The notes beneath the pieces are model-generated. The model did not search any database and was not told the DNA's origin. It saw only the letters and a program-made list of their open reading frames with translations. From contig CM082591.2 in the NCBI GenBank assembly GCA_040954595.2, positions 1,178,001 to 1,242,000 of the forward strand: a stretch of 64,000 nt of DNA. Direction: 5' to 3'. A program made the position numbers and the translations under genes. This document shows positions 12,201 to 27,512 of the stretch, in pieces. How positions within the stretch are numbered: the stretch's first letter is position 1; every line of letters starts with the position of its first letter. The stretch comes from Balanoglossus misakiensis (taxonomy: Eukaryota; Hemichordata).

Positions 12201-14471
12201 AGGAAGTGAGACAAGAAGGGCCAGAATGACAAGATTTGGTTTCCAAAGAAGCACCGAACGGTAAGCTCTGAGATTTCTCATGTAGATCAGAAATGCAGGT
12301 TAATGTAATGTACTCATGGCTGTGTTTGTGGTGTTGTAATAATAGAAATGAGATAGGGCTCACAAAGTAGCACAGTAAAATGCAGTTACAATAAAAATTC
12401 AATATAGAATTCAGTGGATATATCTTATTGGTTTTGAATCAAAATGGTGGATTCACACCATGAAAATGCCAGGATGTAAAGGTCATGTAGGGGTCATAAA
12501 AAAGGCCCATTGCAAAACAGCCTGCATTACTGCTTACTGATACTGCAATTAATATTTTCTTTCTGGTGACGAAAAAGGAGTCGTCTACACCACTTTCACC
12601 ACCACCACCTCAGTAATCTTCATCAACATTACTCCACCAGCATATTCGACGACACCAACCGGCCGTCGCCTGCCCTCCATTCAGCCATCAACAGAGCTAT
12701 CGCTGGTGCGTTTGCCGGGAATGGAGAAACTGCTGTGGCCAGTAATATTGTCAACACGACCCACAGACTACAGTGGTGGGACTTCACTTCATGCCAGCTT
12801 CCGAGTATATCAGATTGTAAGTAAAACAAAAAATGATTTGTTTTATTTTGTGAAACCTGTCAAGACTGGACAATTGATGTTACCATACAATACCTTGGGG
12901 AGAAAACAACAGCTCACTTGTGCAGCCATAATAAGCGCAGCAGAGCTAAACACACACATTACAATCTCAGTTCTACCAGGTACTCATTATACCTTCATTT
13001 TCATTCACAGCTGATGTCAATGTGATTGTCCCACACTGCAAACTTCACAATGATGCCAGTTGCGATATATCACAAGATGGAACCATGATAGCCGCGTTTG
13101 TTCCAAGTCATCGTGGATTTCCTGACGATGGCATCATGGCCGTCTACTCTCTACAAGCCTATAACTTTGGAGACTGTCTCTTTACTAAAAGTTTTGGTAA
13201 GCTACCCTTAACCCTTTCACCACCATGGTTTGGTCCAAATCCATTGTCTTCTGTGGTATTGATCCAAAAATGAAGCATTAGGAAAATAAGTATGGGCTGA
13301 CTGACAGTATTGTGTTTTTGATTTAACTCTACTCATAGGTCCCAATGCAATATCGGTGAGTATATCACCAACGAACAACTACATCATGGTTGGTTTGGCA
13401 TCAAGACGTCTACACTGGCACGTCACATCCAAGCAGGTAAATTGATTTCTGGTATTGTCTTAGCAATGCTGTAAAGCCATCATTTCATTCAGTGTGTACA
13501 TCTGCTTCACATTCCTGCCTTTTACCCAAGAGTATATAGATCAAACCATTAAGGCCTATGTCTCTGCTTTTCCAGATGGTTGCTCAGATTTTCCGGTTGC
13601 GGGAAGCCTATGCCGGTGAGGATTCCTGCCAACACATCCAGAATGTGATGCATCCGTGTGATGTAGAGCGAAGGACACACATCAGTGTGAATTCCGCCAA
13701 GTGGTTGCCTCGACCTGGAGGTGGTGTTGTGTATGGAACCAATAGAGGGGACCTACATATGTGTAGAGTCAGGTCAGTTAGAGTTTCCACATATGCTCTA
13801 TTCATAAAGGGGTACCCTTCCAATAATCTCCTAGCAGACAACGTGAAATGACAACGTATGTGCCTTGTTACTTCCTGTGCCTGCCTGATACAAAACATAT
13901 CTACGGTACATCACTGTAATTATAAAATCATTGTATATCAATATTTTCACACAGATTGCCACCGATACCAGAAGACCCACCTCGATCCAGTGAGGCTTCT
14001 CGGACTTCATCGCAGAATTTACAACGCCAAAATGTTGACAATATGTATGTCAGGCGGAACATAGACACTGTAGGACGTGTGAGGGACTACCAGATGCTGG
14101 GTGTGGTCGGACTCGGACTGACGTTGCCCCCGGAGACAAATTCTGCCTCCACTCAGACGGTGTCAGTACGAGTGCAGAGTGCGAGCACACAAACAGAGAA
14201 CACAGACAGTGGTGCAGACAGACACACTGCCAGTGACACACAGGGTAACACAAGCACAGACACACAAGGCAGTGCATCTGCCACCGGGGTGGGGGGCGAT
14301 GACGGTTCAGAGAACGAAATCCTGATCAGTGAACATTCCAGTGGTTCAGGGGACAGTCACAGTGACGAATCAGTCACCACAATGTTTGACACAAGCAGTG
14401 AGACATCAAGGAGCAGGACAGACGACACAGAGGGTGAAATTCTGGCCAGTGACTCAGACTCAGACAATTAA
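9226..14471 (+). CDS. AMBRA1: AMBRA1, WD40 autophagy regulator / cullin-4 adaptor
   Basis: AMBRA1 links Beclin-1 and ULK1 regulation and acts as a substrate receptor for CUL4-DDB1. Exons: 9226-9357, 9843-10085, 10265-10437, 10579-10677, 10863-11782, 12074-12260, 12614-12816, 13011-13196, 13339-13436, 13576-13772, 13955-14471. All are GT-AG with matching phases, giving 984 aa (human is about 1300). The N-terminal propeller half contains [33 protein letters not shown] and [11 protein letters not shown] long Ser/Thr/Gln-rich disordered part follows. The C-terminal propeller half contains [33 protein letters not shown] and SAKWLPRPG. Two TQT dynein-light-chain motifs are kept near the end. The start at 9226 is the first in-frame ATG. 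A polyadenylation signal AATAAA occurs at 15066. Confidence 0.96.
13208..13268. mobile_element. Short TTAA-ended MITE, copy 3 (truncated)
   Basis: It starts TTAACCCTTTCACCACC, continues ATGGTTTGGTCCAAATCCATTG, and loses the family sequence before the second terminal repeat. It sits in the AMBRA1 intron just after the donor at 13197. Confidence 0.6.
14151..14195 (+). other. Paired TQT dynein light chain motifs in AMBRA1
   Basis: ACTCAGACG (14151-14159) and ACACAAACA (14187-14195) encode two TQT cores in the contexts SASTQTVSV and SASTQTENT. Human AMBRA1 has two TQT motifs with similar spacing, known to bind dynein light chain and tether the Beclin-1 complex to dynein. The motif pair is seen; its function here is inferred. 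Confidence 0.75.
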
Positions 14472-15139
14472 ACAAAACAATCTTGCCAAACTTGCTTTTT
14501 TTGTAGAAAGTTTTAATTTTTTATCAAGCTGATAACAATTTACAGGTGAAAATTAACTTTGATTATTTTTATTGGCGTGCCATTTTATTTATTTGATGGT
14601 TAAAATGAGTATGTTACGTTGTGTGCTGTTGTTACATGTTTATGTTACATGTCTGAGAAGGTTATACATGTATAACCACACATAAGTAACCTTTGCTGTG
14701 CATTGAGTTTTTCTGCTTCAGTTGAATCACTGTGACTAATTCATGTGTCTTTAACTTTGTAATGTTTTGATGCATTGCAAACAGGATTGTCTCAGTAGAG
14801 AATCTACTAGATGTTATTACGACATCGCAAATGTTTTCATCAATGTGGATATGTTACAATGGCATTACTGTTTTGCAAGACAAATTAAGGTCCAAGAAAC
14901 AAGTATTGAAAGATAACAATTAAACAGGGTTATTGTGAACCACTGCTTGGTGGTGAGACCAGGTGTCATGGGCAAGCATGCAAACTAACCAGGCATTGCC
15001 AGAATAAGTTGGGTACAACAATGAAGAACATGTATTTTTGACTCCTGTGGATGTAGCCTTCAGTAAATAAAAAATATCACAAACATTACAAAAAATATCA
15101 AGCGACTATTAGTGAGTTCAATGTTTGAGTGTAGGAGAG
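14472..15139. other. AMBRA1 3' UTR and convergent intergenic region
   Basis: This lies between the AMBRA1 stop and the stop of the convergent LDLa gene. A plus-strand AATAAA lies at 15066-15071, only about 70 bp from the opposite stop. Minus-strand AATAAA complements (TTTATT) lie near 14565-14592. The two 3' UTRs therefore probably overlap. No further gene is seen. Confidence 0.5.
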
Positions 15140-18100
15140 TTAAGGTTGGGCTGTAGTTGTTGGACAGGATGTTTCATCAGCACCATCTGCACAGTCTTGG
15201 AAGCCATCACAGATCCATTCAGGAGGAACACATGCATTGCCACACTGTAAGCCATTGCATGGAGGTTCTGAAATCAAGTGGAGTAATCAGCTAAGTCAAT
15301 TAAGTCTTAGGGAAGACTTTGTCATATAGGAAAAATAACTTTGGACAGAGAAAAATCAGTTGGCATAAAACGTTTTATGGTACGGTCGTCAACTCACCAA
15401 GCACAACTGTACTGTTATGGCCACAGTCGATCTCATCAGACAGATCACCACAATCTTGCATCCTGTCACACACCCAGCTTTCGGGGATGCATTGATTGTT
15501 ATCCAGACAGTAAAATCCATTCCCTCCATCACATACAACTGCAAAAATAAATCCACCAAACATCAATAACTTTTAACGCCAAAAAACAGGAGAATCCGTA
15601 TGACCACAAATTACAGCGTTCACACCTTTGGAAAACTGACTCAGAGGAACAATGTTTTGCCATGAACATTCACAGAACCCAGCGAGTCTTGAATCAGTGA
15701 ATTTTATAGGCTATGGTCCGGTGATCGATACCAATCTTTACTGATCATAGAACCACAGCAGTTAAAGTTTTTGTCATGTATGTCACCTAATCGAAAATAG
15801 AACTCATCAAGTCCTTCATTGACGCGTTAGTAGTATGATTCCCAACCGCCTAACCAGTTCATCGGATTCCACATTTTAAAATAAATGGTTCCGTTCAAAG
15901 GACTGAAACTGTGGGCTAAACTACTAGATGAAGAGTGAATGTTCTCACCACAGTCTTGTTCGTCAGCTCTGTCCGGACACCCAGTCAAACCATTGCATCG
16001 CCAAGAACTAGGAATGCAACGGCCACTTGTACACAGAAACCCACTATTGGCGCATGATGCTGTGAAATAAGATGAGGATTTCTAATTCACGACTCTCTCA
16101 CACTGAGATTAGAAAACTTCTTATACTATATGCATGTATAATGCATATTGTGTTATCAAAATAAACTCCACAGCACATAATAATGTGGAAATTTAGAGCT
16201 ACATATTTGAAGGTATTTTGGATGTTTTCAAAGTTATGTATTGGAAATTCTGTTCAATCAAAAAATAAAGATTTAATTTCAAGTTTACTCACTGCAATTT
16301 TCTTCATCTTGGCCATAAGCACAATCTTCGAATGCGTCACACAGCCAGAAAATCGGTACACAAATGCTGGATGGACAGCGGTACCCGGTACACGGGACTA
16401 AAGGGAATGGGAAAAGAACAGAAGTCAGACAAAATCGAGAACCTCCTTTTCGTGACCGATCCACATATTCTAAACAAATTGTTTGAAAGTGGATAAAGTA
16501 ATGTAAACCAAGCTCAAGGTTGATCTCAGCACAAACGACAGAAAAAACACCCAAAACTGATTGAACATTGATATCACACCATAGACCGTCTTTGATATCG
16601 CCTTTTCTTTGCCGTGACATTACGCAGTTTGCCATATTCCTTTTGAGCAACACTACACTAACTTCTAACTATGCAATACAGTACAGTTACTGTACAATAC
16701 AATACAATACAATACACTAAACTACACTACATACTAATAAGTAAAATTGGCATACTGTGATCACATGATTCTTCATCCGAAAAATCCTCACAGTTCAGTT
16801 CGTTGTCGCACACCATTGACAGGGGAAGACATTCGTATGGAGAACTATGGCATTTGAAGCCAGTGCATAGACCTAGAGAGAAAAATAACCGTGCATGTTA
16901 CCAATTCCAACGCTATTCTGAATGCACAAGCTCACTAACATGGTCCTTTGTGGTAAAATGACCGCGTCCAATGGTACATAAAAGTTTACTAGGAAGCTAG
17001 GCTGTTTTAAGAGCAATTAATAGGCCCATGTGGTGTATACACGTATTTATATGTGGATGACACATTCTTTGGTAGTAAACTGCAAGATTATGTCAATCTA
17101 TTAATTCTGAGCACTTTGCTTGTCTGAGGTACGTTGTTTGATACTCACAATCACGTTCATCAGAGCCATCTGAACACGTTGCTTGGCCATCACACTGCTC
17201 ACTAGCTGGTAGACATTGAAATGGGTACGTTGAACATTTGAATCCATCACATGGACCTGTTTGATTTGAATGTGAAATAAGCATATAAACACAATGATAA
17301 TTTCAGAGCCACGGTATCTACGAATAAAAATGACAAGTACATGACCAAACGTAGAAACTTGACGCCCCATTCATTTCTTGAAATTGTCCAGGGAACATCT
17401 ATAAATTCAATGCCACTTGTTCCCCCCCCCCCACCACCACCACCACCACCACCACCACCACAAGAAGGATTGACAAACACTCACACGTTCTTTCATCTGC
17501 GCCGTTCTCGCAATCCTTTACTCCATTGCATTCAAGTGCCGAGGCTATGCACGTACTGTCCAAACAGTCAAACTCGTCATCACTGCACGGTGGGTAGGTA
17601 GACACCACAGAAGTGGGTACAGGTGACGTCATGGTGTGCGCATTGTGTCCAGTGACCGGAAAGACGCCACCTGGGGTCGACGTCCCCTTCTCTGATTGGC
17701 TAGTGGACATCTGTTCGCCAACACGTGGTGTTGCATGCCCGTCTGGGTGAAGGGTCGATGAATATAAAACGGTCTGTTCTGATCCAAAGTCTTGGGTTTT
17801 CCCTTTCGTTGGAATAGCTGCAGAGAGATTTTACATTGAATCACCACCACCACCACCACCACCACCGCCGCCGCTTATGTTTTCTATCGTGTAGAAACAC
17901 TTTTGTTAGAGAGTCAGAAAGCTGCATCAACATCAATCTAATTTCTTTCTTCCACCTAACGGAGATAACAGACTGAAGCATACCTGTCAAACTAACACCA
18001 ATGATGGCTCCGATAATGGCCGCAGCGAGTCCAAACCCAAGTAACCAGAGAAAGAGTCTTCGTCTCCTTTTCCGTTTTTCCTCATCCTGTGAAAAACCAT

Positions 18101-18825
18101 TCACAAGATCACCCGTTTACTTATTGAGATTAATATGTCGAGTTCACAACGTTGAAACCAGAACCACGACTGTTTCATGTTTATCATAGCAACAGACAGC
18201 CGATGGCGACAACAGTAATACCGTCAATGTGTTCTGAACCCAAATTAAAAGATAAAATAGTAAAATATGTACTGCGCAGTCTATATCCCTGTCTCCTCCT
18301 AGTTGATCTGATATGGCCCATAAGTAAGCTCTATTTAGTTTGACTGAGTTACCCACGGGCGCCTTGTCTCAAGTTGCACTTTCTCCATGGTCCGGAGATT
18401 ACATGGATCCCTCCTTTTGGTGCAAAGGATATGTCGCACAGTTGCCGACATTCGTGTGGTTATCCAAATCTCAAGCTGCAAGCACGAGCTCAAAAAGATT
18501 CCCATTTTGTTGAACAGTTCGCACTATAGTCTATAATAACAATCCCATCTCCTGGCGTTTTATCCTAATACCAAGCCCACACCGCGTCAGATACCAACGA
18601 AGTGGAACGCAATCGCGAACACCGTATGCACACCGCTTTGGATCGAGACAGTTAAACTTTCGCCAAAGCAGTGTTCATTTGATATTCAAGTCCAATCGTC
18701 GATAACCGATTGAATACAAATAAGCAGTATCATTTTCAACAATTTGCAATGAAAACTGATCCTAAAAATCCGCTGATGACCGCACTGCATCCTACATGTA
18801 AAATGAAAGAACTTACTGCACACAT
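15140..18825 (-). CDS. Type II membrane protein with seven LDL-receptor class A repeats
   Basis: Exons: 18817-18825 (Met-Cys-Ala only, tentative), 17984-18086, 17485-17817, 17149-17256, 16756-16872, 16293-16397, 15949-16059, 15398-15538, 15140-15267; 384 aa in phase. Residues 4-12 are DEEKRKRRR, a basic cytoplasmic anchor, followed by a hydrophobic segment ([20 protein letters not shown]), so the orientation should be N-in. A Ser/Thr-rich stalk leads into seven LDLa modules, one per exon and all in phase 1. Each has six cysteines and an acidic calcium-binding end such as [16 protein letters not shown] or DLSDEIDC. No protease or other catalytic domain follows the last module; the protein ends in TTTAQP. 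Such modules usually bind ligands or lipoproteins. I do not recognise an ortholog. The alternative start, Met at 18102-18104, would read through the acceptor at 18087-18088. Confidence 0.85.
17422..17461. repeat. Poly-C / (CCA)n microsatellite
   Basis: A run of C followed by about ten CCA units lies about 20 bp inside the intron that follows LDLa exon 17485-17817. In the minus-strand RNA this is a GGT-repeat plus poly-G tract, which could form a G-quadruplex close to the 5' splice site. Confidence 0.9.
17842..17873. repeat. (CAC)n/(CCG)n microsatellite
   Basis: A CAC-repeat tract ends in CCGCCGCCGC. It lies about 25 bp before the acceptor of the same exon (17485-17817) that is followed by the other CCA tract. 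Confidence 0.9.
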
Positions 18826-19938
18826 TTATTCACAGCGAACTAAACTACGTTCTGGATCTGTGTACTTCACTGGAAACTATCTCACTCGTCTCTCTGTCGT
18901 TTTTGAAAGTTTTCAGTAAGAAAACCAGATCTTCCTGGCAGTGTACACATAAGATGAAGCACTTGTTGTTCGACGTACGTGCGACTGTGGGTTCTTTTAC
19001 CAACACGTCCAAATTTCTATCGCATAAAAAGATATCACCACGCATCTTTCTCAACACGATGTGATAGCAAGTTTTAGGGCATGTGTATATGTATACCTGT
19101 CTTGCCTACCTTTGTCTCTTCGTCCAAACTTCCTTCTGGTCGAACCTTATTCGAAGACATATTGTCTATATGTCTTTACTGCAAGTTACAACACAGAAGT
19201 GTACGGTCAGAAACATTGGTGTTTATCCGGTCCTGTTTCCAAAACCTGCGTCACGTTTTTTCATTGTTTGAGACTTAGCTAGCTCCTCCCAGAGTAAGAA
19301 TGACTTGAGATCGCTACTGGCAACGCAAACCCACTGTAACACACCGCACACTTTACTTGAGGGTTTTGAAACATTGCAAAAGAAAATATAAATTTTTCTT
19401 TGTATATTCCGAATAGTACCTGAGATCCTTAGACAAAACCCTGAATTTGCAGAATGAGTTCAGTTTAGAAATCTCCCCAAAAGGAAAGTATTTTACACTC
19501 GCCCTAGGAACACTTCAGGTGAATATTTTCCACTTTAGTAATCCCACGTCTTTATCAATTGTATGTGGATAAACAGAGCAGTTATTCTTTTCAGATTTGA
19601 TCCTCTAGCAATTTCGTGTCATATTACACTTCTATATGTATTTATCTTTTCATGGCCTCCCTTCAGGGAATTAGACATCATATAAGTATAGCTGTGTAAA
19701 CTTGTTAATTTATATTTTTTTCTCCATCTTTGTATCAATGTTTGGTGTATCTCGATGGAAAAAAAACAAGGCAACTCCTTCACAATGCAAGTTGCATGTT
19801 TGGAATGAAGTAATTCACAGCCACAACAATACATCAGCATCCATCAATAAATAACACACTCAGTCTAAGTTTGCTGTTGTAAAGGTAAAAGGGCAAAATA
19901 TTTATTTCTGTTGATGTTTACAATGTTTTACAAATTTC
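18826..19938. other. Spacer between LDLa gene and RPL27A
   Basis: It holds the upstream region of the LDLa gene and the 3' end of RPL27A, whose AATAAA signal is at 19901-19906 on the minus strand. Overlapping open frames near 19061-19282 have no domain I recognise. I see no other gene. Confidence 0.4.
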
Positions 19939-21582
<1,644 letters not shown>

Positions 21583-21605
21583 TTTCAAAATGGACGACGA
21601 AAAGG
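21583..21605 (-). promoter_or_regulatory. RPL27A 5' UTR with TOP-like motif
   Basis: Reading the minus strand, CCTTTTCGTCGTCC (21605-21592) precedes TTTTGAAA and the ATG. A transcript starting at the C of CCTTTTC would carry a terminal oligopyrimidine tract, the hallmark of growth-regulated translation of ribosomal protein mRNAs. The start site itself is inferred. Confidence 0.5.
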
Positions 21606-22717
21606 ATCACGCATAGTCTCGTATGCCAAACGAGACTTTCTCACTCCGGACGCCAAAAGAGGGCGCACACCTACATCTCATTCAGTACACAGTACAAAGC
21701 ATGTACGAAGTTTTTTTATTTTTGACTACAAGTACATGTTCAACATATTGTATCATTGAAACACCACTTTTATATAATGGCTAAAATGGGAAACTTGTGT
21801 AAAAATTTATAATCACGAATGAAAATGAATAACAAGTAGTGATACTAGACTGTTGAAGGCCATGTCATTGGAAGTAAATAAACATATTATAGTAGTAGAT
21901 TTAATTTATAGTCCTTATCATGCTTATCTTAATAGTTTACTTCATGGGTCATGTCAAGCTGTATATCCTGCGCAGCGTCATGAGCATGGTGTCCACGTGC
22001 ACCAGCTCGCGGTGACAAGTATATAATCACCTCACACCTCAAGCCAGTCTGATATAAACCATTTATCAAATGTCAGCAATATAAGTTTAACATTGTAAAT
22101 GCAATCTACTATAATCATGCATTTTCAGGACAAGGTTAATTTTCAATTATTTATTCATCATTAATGGATTATATATCAAGAATTGTTAGATCTTCTACTG
22201 AGTTTAGTAGTGCATTTTGGTCAAAACCCAAATAGTCAGATTCTTTCAAAAACTTGGAAAAGGAAAAAAAAAACATTCTTATATGTATTGTAAAAATGGA
22301 TCTAAGAATTCTGAGTGATACTGCAATGTAAAATTATAATATCAATGGAAGGTTGGCAACGAGTCAATCATTACTCATGACCTAAAAATAAATTGAGGCA
22401 TGAGTTTGTTTTGATAATAGAGCACGATCTGTCCATGTGGCCTACATGTCCGTGTTTGTAAACACAGCGGACCTGCATTTTTTATGTCCATTAACAGAAA
22501 GCGCAATCACTGACCCTCATGTGTCAAAACTTTACTATTGGTGCCATGCCACTCACTAACTGTTCATGTGGACAACATATGCACAAGTTGATATTGATAT
22601 TATATCCTGTTGGGGCTGGTACCCAAGTATTTAAGTCATTACGCAGCTAACATACCAACAGTTGAAAGCACTGGTACTTATTGTTGGTTTAGTAAGTCAC
22701 ACAAGGTTTACCACAAG
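21606..22717. other. Spacer between RPL27A and the Fn14-like gene
   Basis: This is AT-rich sequence upstream of two divergently placed genes. There is no recognised exon or repeat. An in-frame upstream ATG at 22610 could lengthen the Fn14-like reading frame, but the signal-peptide start at 22718 fits better. Confidence 0.4.
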
Positions 22718-23638
22718 ATGTACATGTGTAAAACACAACCACTCTGCCCTGTTTCATTTACAATAATTGGTTTGTTGTTTGGAAAATGTTTGTTGACACT
22801 AGCCCAAGAGACAAGATATTGCAAAGAAGGGGAATTTGCAGACAGTGCCCATGGCAGTTGTTTACCTTGTACAATATGTACAGGTGACGGGAGTGTTCCA
22901 GATAAAAACTGCGATCAATGTATTTCTGGAGTACAAGATATAACGAAAGGTAATGTATATTCCATATAAATTTTCAGCACTTGATCTCCTAGTTGTCCAT
23001 ATTTTATTTGCAGGCATTTACATGTCGATTACACTGTTGATCATTTCTGGGTTACATCAGCATTCTGGACTCACAGTACATTAGATCAGTAGCTGTTACA
23101 ATTGATCACCTGGGCTGATAGTCTGTAAGAACTGCATAAAGCCAAACGTTCCTCAATTTTGTATTCTAGGAACATTTGTCGAGGATGATGAAAGATTGGT
23201 TGATGAGAAGCAGACTCATTTTAAGGCAGTAATTGCTGCAGCTGATGTGAAGAAAGAGGCATCTTTGACTTACAGCAAGTCCAATCCTATTGCCATCGCT
23301 GCAATGTGTCTGTCAGTGATTGCCTGTGGTGCCGTGGTGATCATTGGAGGTGTTCTACTTTGGCGGAAAAGAATTAATACCAATTTTGGTTAGTAAATTC
23401 TATCTCATTAATAATTCAAATGTACATTGTACAACTGCATGCCAGATCAGAATTAATAACAAATGCTTGAAGTTCTACAATATGTTATTTGTCATTCTAT
23501 CAAAAACCTATGCAAAAATTTATACAAGTACAATATTGCATGTGTCTTGTTACTTTTCTCACAGATGACAGAAAGGGCGATGATGGTGAAGCTTCACCTT
23601 TGCAAGAAACAGGAACACTTCGGGAATCACCAGTCTGA
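22718..23638 (+). CDS. Small TNF-receptor-type membrane protein, Fn14 (TNFRSF12A)-like
   Basis: Exons: 22718-22949, 23170-23388, 23565-23638; 174 aa. The order is a hydrophobic signal segment (SFTIIGLLFGKCLLTLAQ), a single cysteine-rich domain, a short linker, a transmembrane helix (PIAIAAMCLSVIACGAVVII), basic WRKRI, and a tail of about 30 residues. The cysteine spacing is C-x12-C-x2-C-x2-C-x10-C-x2-C. As I recall it, vertebrate Fn14, the TWEAK receptor with one such domain, is the same except for x8 in the fourth gap. The tail contains SPLQET, which fits the TRAF2-binding consensus PxQE. Total architecture and size also resemble Fn14, so a TNF-receptor signalling role is inferred. A match to another single-CRD receptor cannot be excluded. 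A polyadenylation signal AATAAA is at 24251. Confidence 0.75.
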
Positions 23639-24446
23639 CCCGCCATAGAGGGAGCTGCTCTACAGAGATGCCATAAAAGTGAACCTCAACTTCAATCTAA
23701 TCTAAAGTGTCTAGCCTTCCTTTCCTTGGTTTGAGATCTGCCAAACAGACAACCTAAAATTGCACTTTGAATCTGAGCAGATGATGTCATATTGCATGGT
23801 CTCTTGAAGACTGTTTTGTAACACTTACTGTTCCTATACCGTACCTCAATTGGACATGTATGCATGGCTTGTCAGATTTCTGTTAAAATTGTGGTTTGTG
23901 TCTTGTTTTAAAGGTATATACTGACTATATGTTTTTTTCAAAGTACTCATTACAACATATATTTACTAATGCAAATACAAATAGATGTAATAACTTGTTT
24001 GTGGTGGAACTTAAAAAGTGGGACTTTCAGACTCTCATAAATGTAAATAATCTTTAAATTTTCATTTACAAAGAAAATCAGTATCATTTACATGAACAAT
24101 GCCATATCTTCATATTTACATTTATTATTATGGAAATGTAAGATAATTTATTAATATTTACAATATCATTTACAAATGAATGCCAAGAAATAGCATACGA
24201 TTGTGATATTCAGCATGAGAATGACTATATATGTATTTTATTACAGTGAAAATAAAGTTCATTACAGAATTAATGTGTAATTGACCCTTATTTTGCCCAC
24301 CAAACTTTACTTAAATTCCATTTTTCAATGGCCAGCATAGAATTCGAACAACTGACTGTTTTTCAAGCGAAAATGTTATCGGACGAAAACAAAAGGGAAG
24401 TAGGTTTGTCGTTGATGGCGCTACCAATCAGCTGGCGGCAGAAAAG
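23639..24446. other. 3' UTR of Fn14-like gene and KRR1 promoter
   Basis: AT-rich 3' UTR runs to AATAAA at 24251-24256, followed by roughly 190 bp before the KRR1 ATG. The KRR1 start lies in AAAAGATGGCGACTC, a YY1-type context at the translation start. No other gene is seen. Confidence 0.5.
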
Positions 24447-26878
<2,432 letters not shown>

Positions 26879-27512
26879 ATGTTTTGCGACGCTGCAGGAC
26901 AATTTAGTCCCAGTAACCACCGAGGTCTGCAGGAGATTTGTCATTGCTTTTAATACCTACCCCTCATTTTACCCAGCAATCACTGAGATGGGAATAAACG
27001 TGTACATAAGAGTGGAGAAATGGTGTAATTACTGACAAAACACTCAACAAATGGTCAAAATGACATTTTGAAATGTTTATTTCCTTCAAAACTCCTTGAA
27101 ATACTGTACAACTCTGCCAACATCCTCAAGCCGTAACTAAACTGAAATTAATGTACAACACTTCTATAAACATACTACACTTTAATAAGATCATATCTGT
27201 GCCGTGTCAAAGACTAATTTGGGTCTTGTAAAACAAAATCAAGCACGTTAAGCATACTTTTTATTACTGAGCAGTTACAGATTCAGATTCTATTTCAGAT
27301 ACCACTAATCAACTCCAAGTTACACCTGGATTCAGATTCAGAGTTTCAATTCTCACTCACAGCAGTAAAACAGGACACGGCTTGTAAGGGCTTGTGCAAA
27401 TCTGAAACACACATGACACTTTTGCTCTGTAAGAAAACTATTTCAGTTGCTACTTCTGAAATGGCAACATGCATCACAACTTAATTTGACTTCCACACAG
27501 GGGACGAGACAC
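26879..27512. other. Convergent spacer KRR1 / NDUFA9
   Basis: This holds both 3' UTRs: KRR1 AATAAA at 26993-26998 (plus), and NDUFA9 candidate signals at 27260-27265 and 27076-27081 (minus). I see no additional gene. Confidence 0.5.

Noticed and set aside
17841-18104. LDLa gene start at Met 18104 (MNGFSQDEE)
   Set aside because: The stretch before GATGAGG is a strong acceptor (TTTTTCACAG). The spliced Met-Cys-Ala start at 18825 fits a perfect GTAAGT donor in phase; kept only as an alternative.
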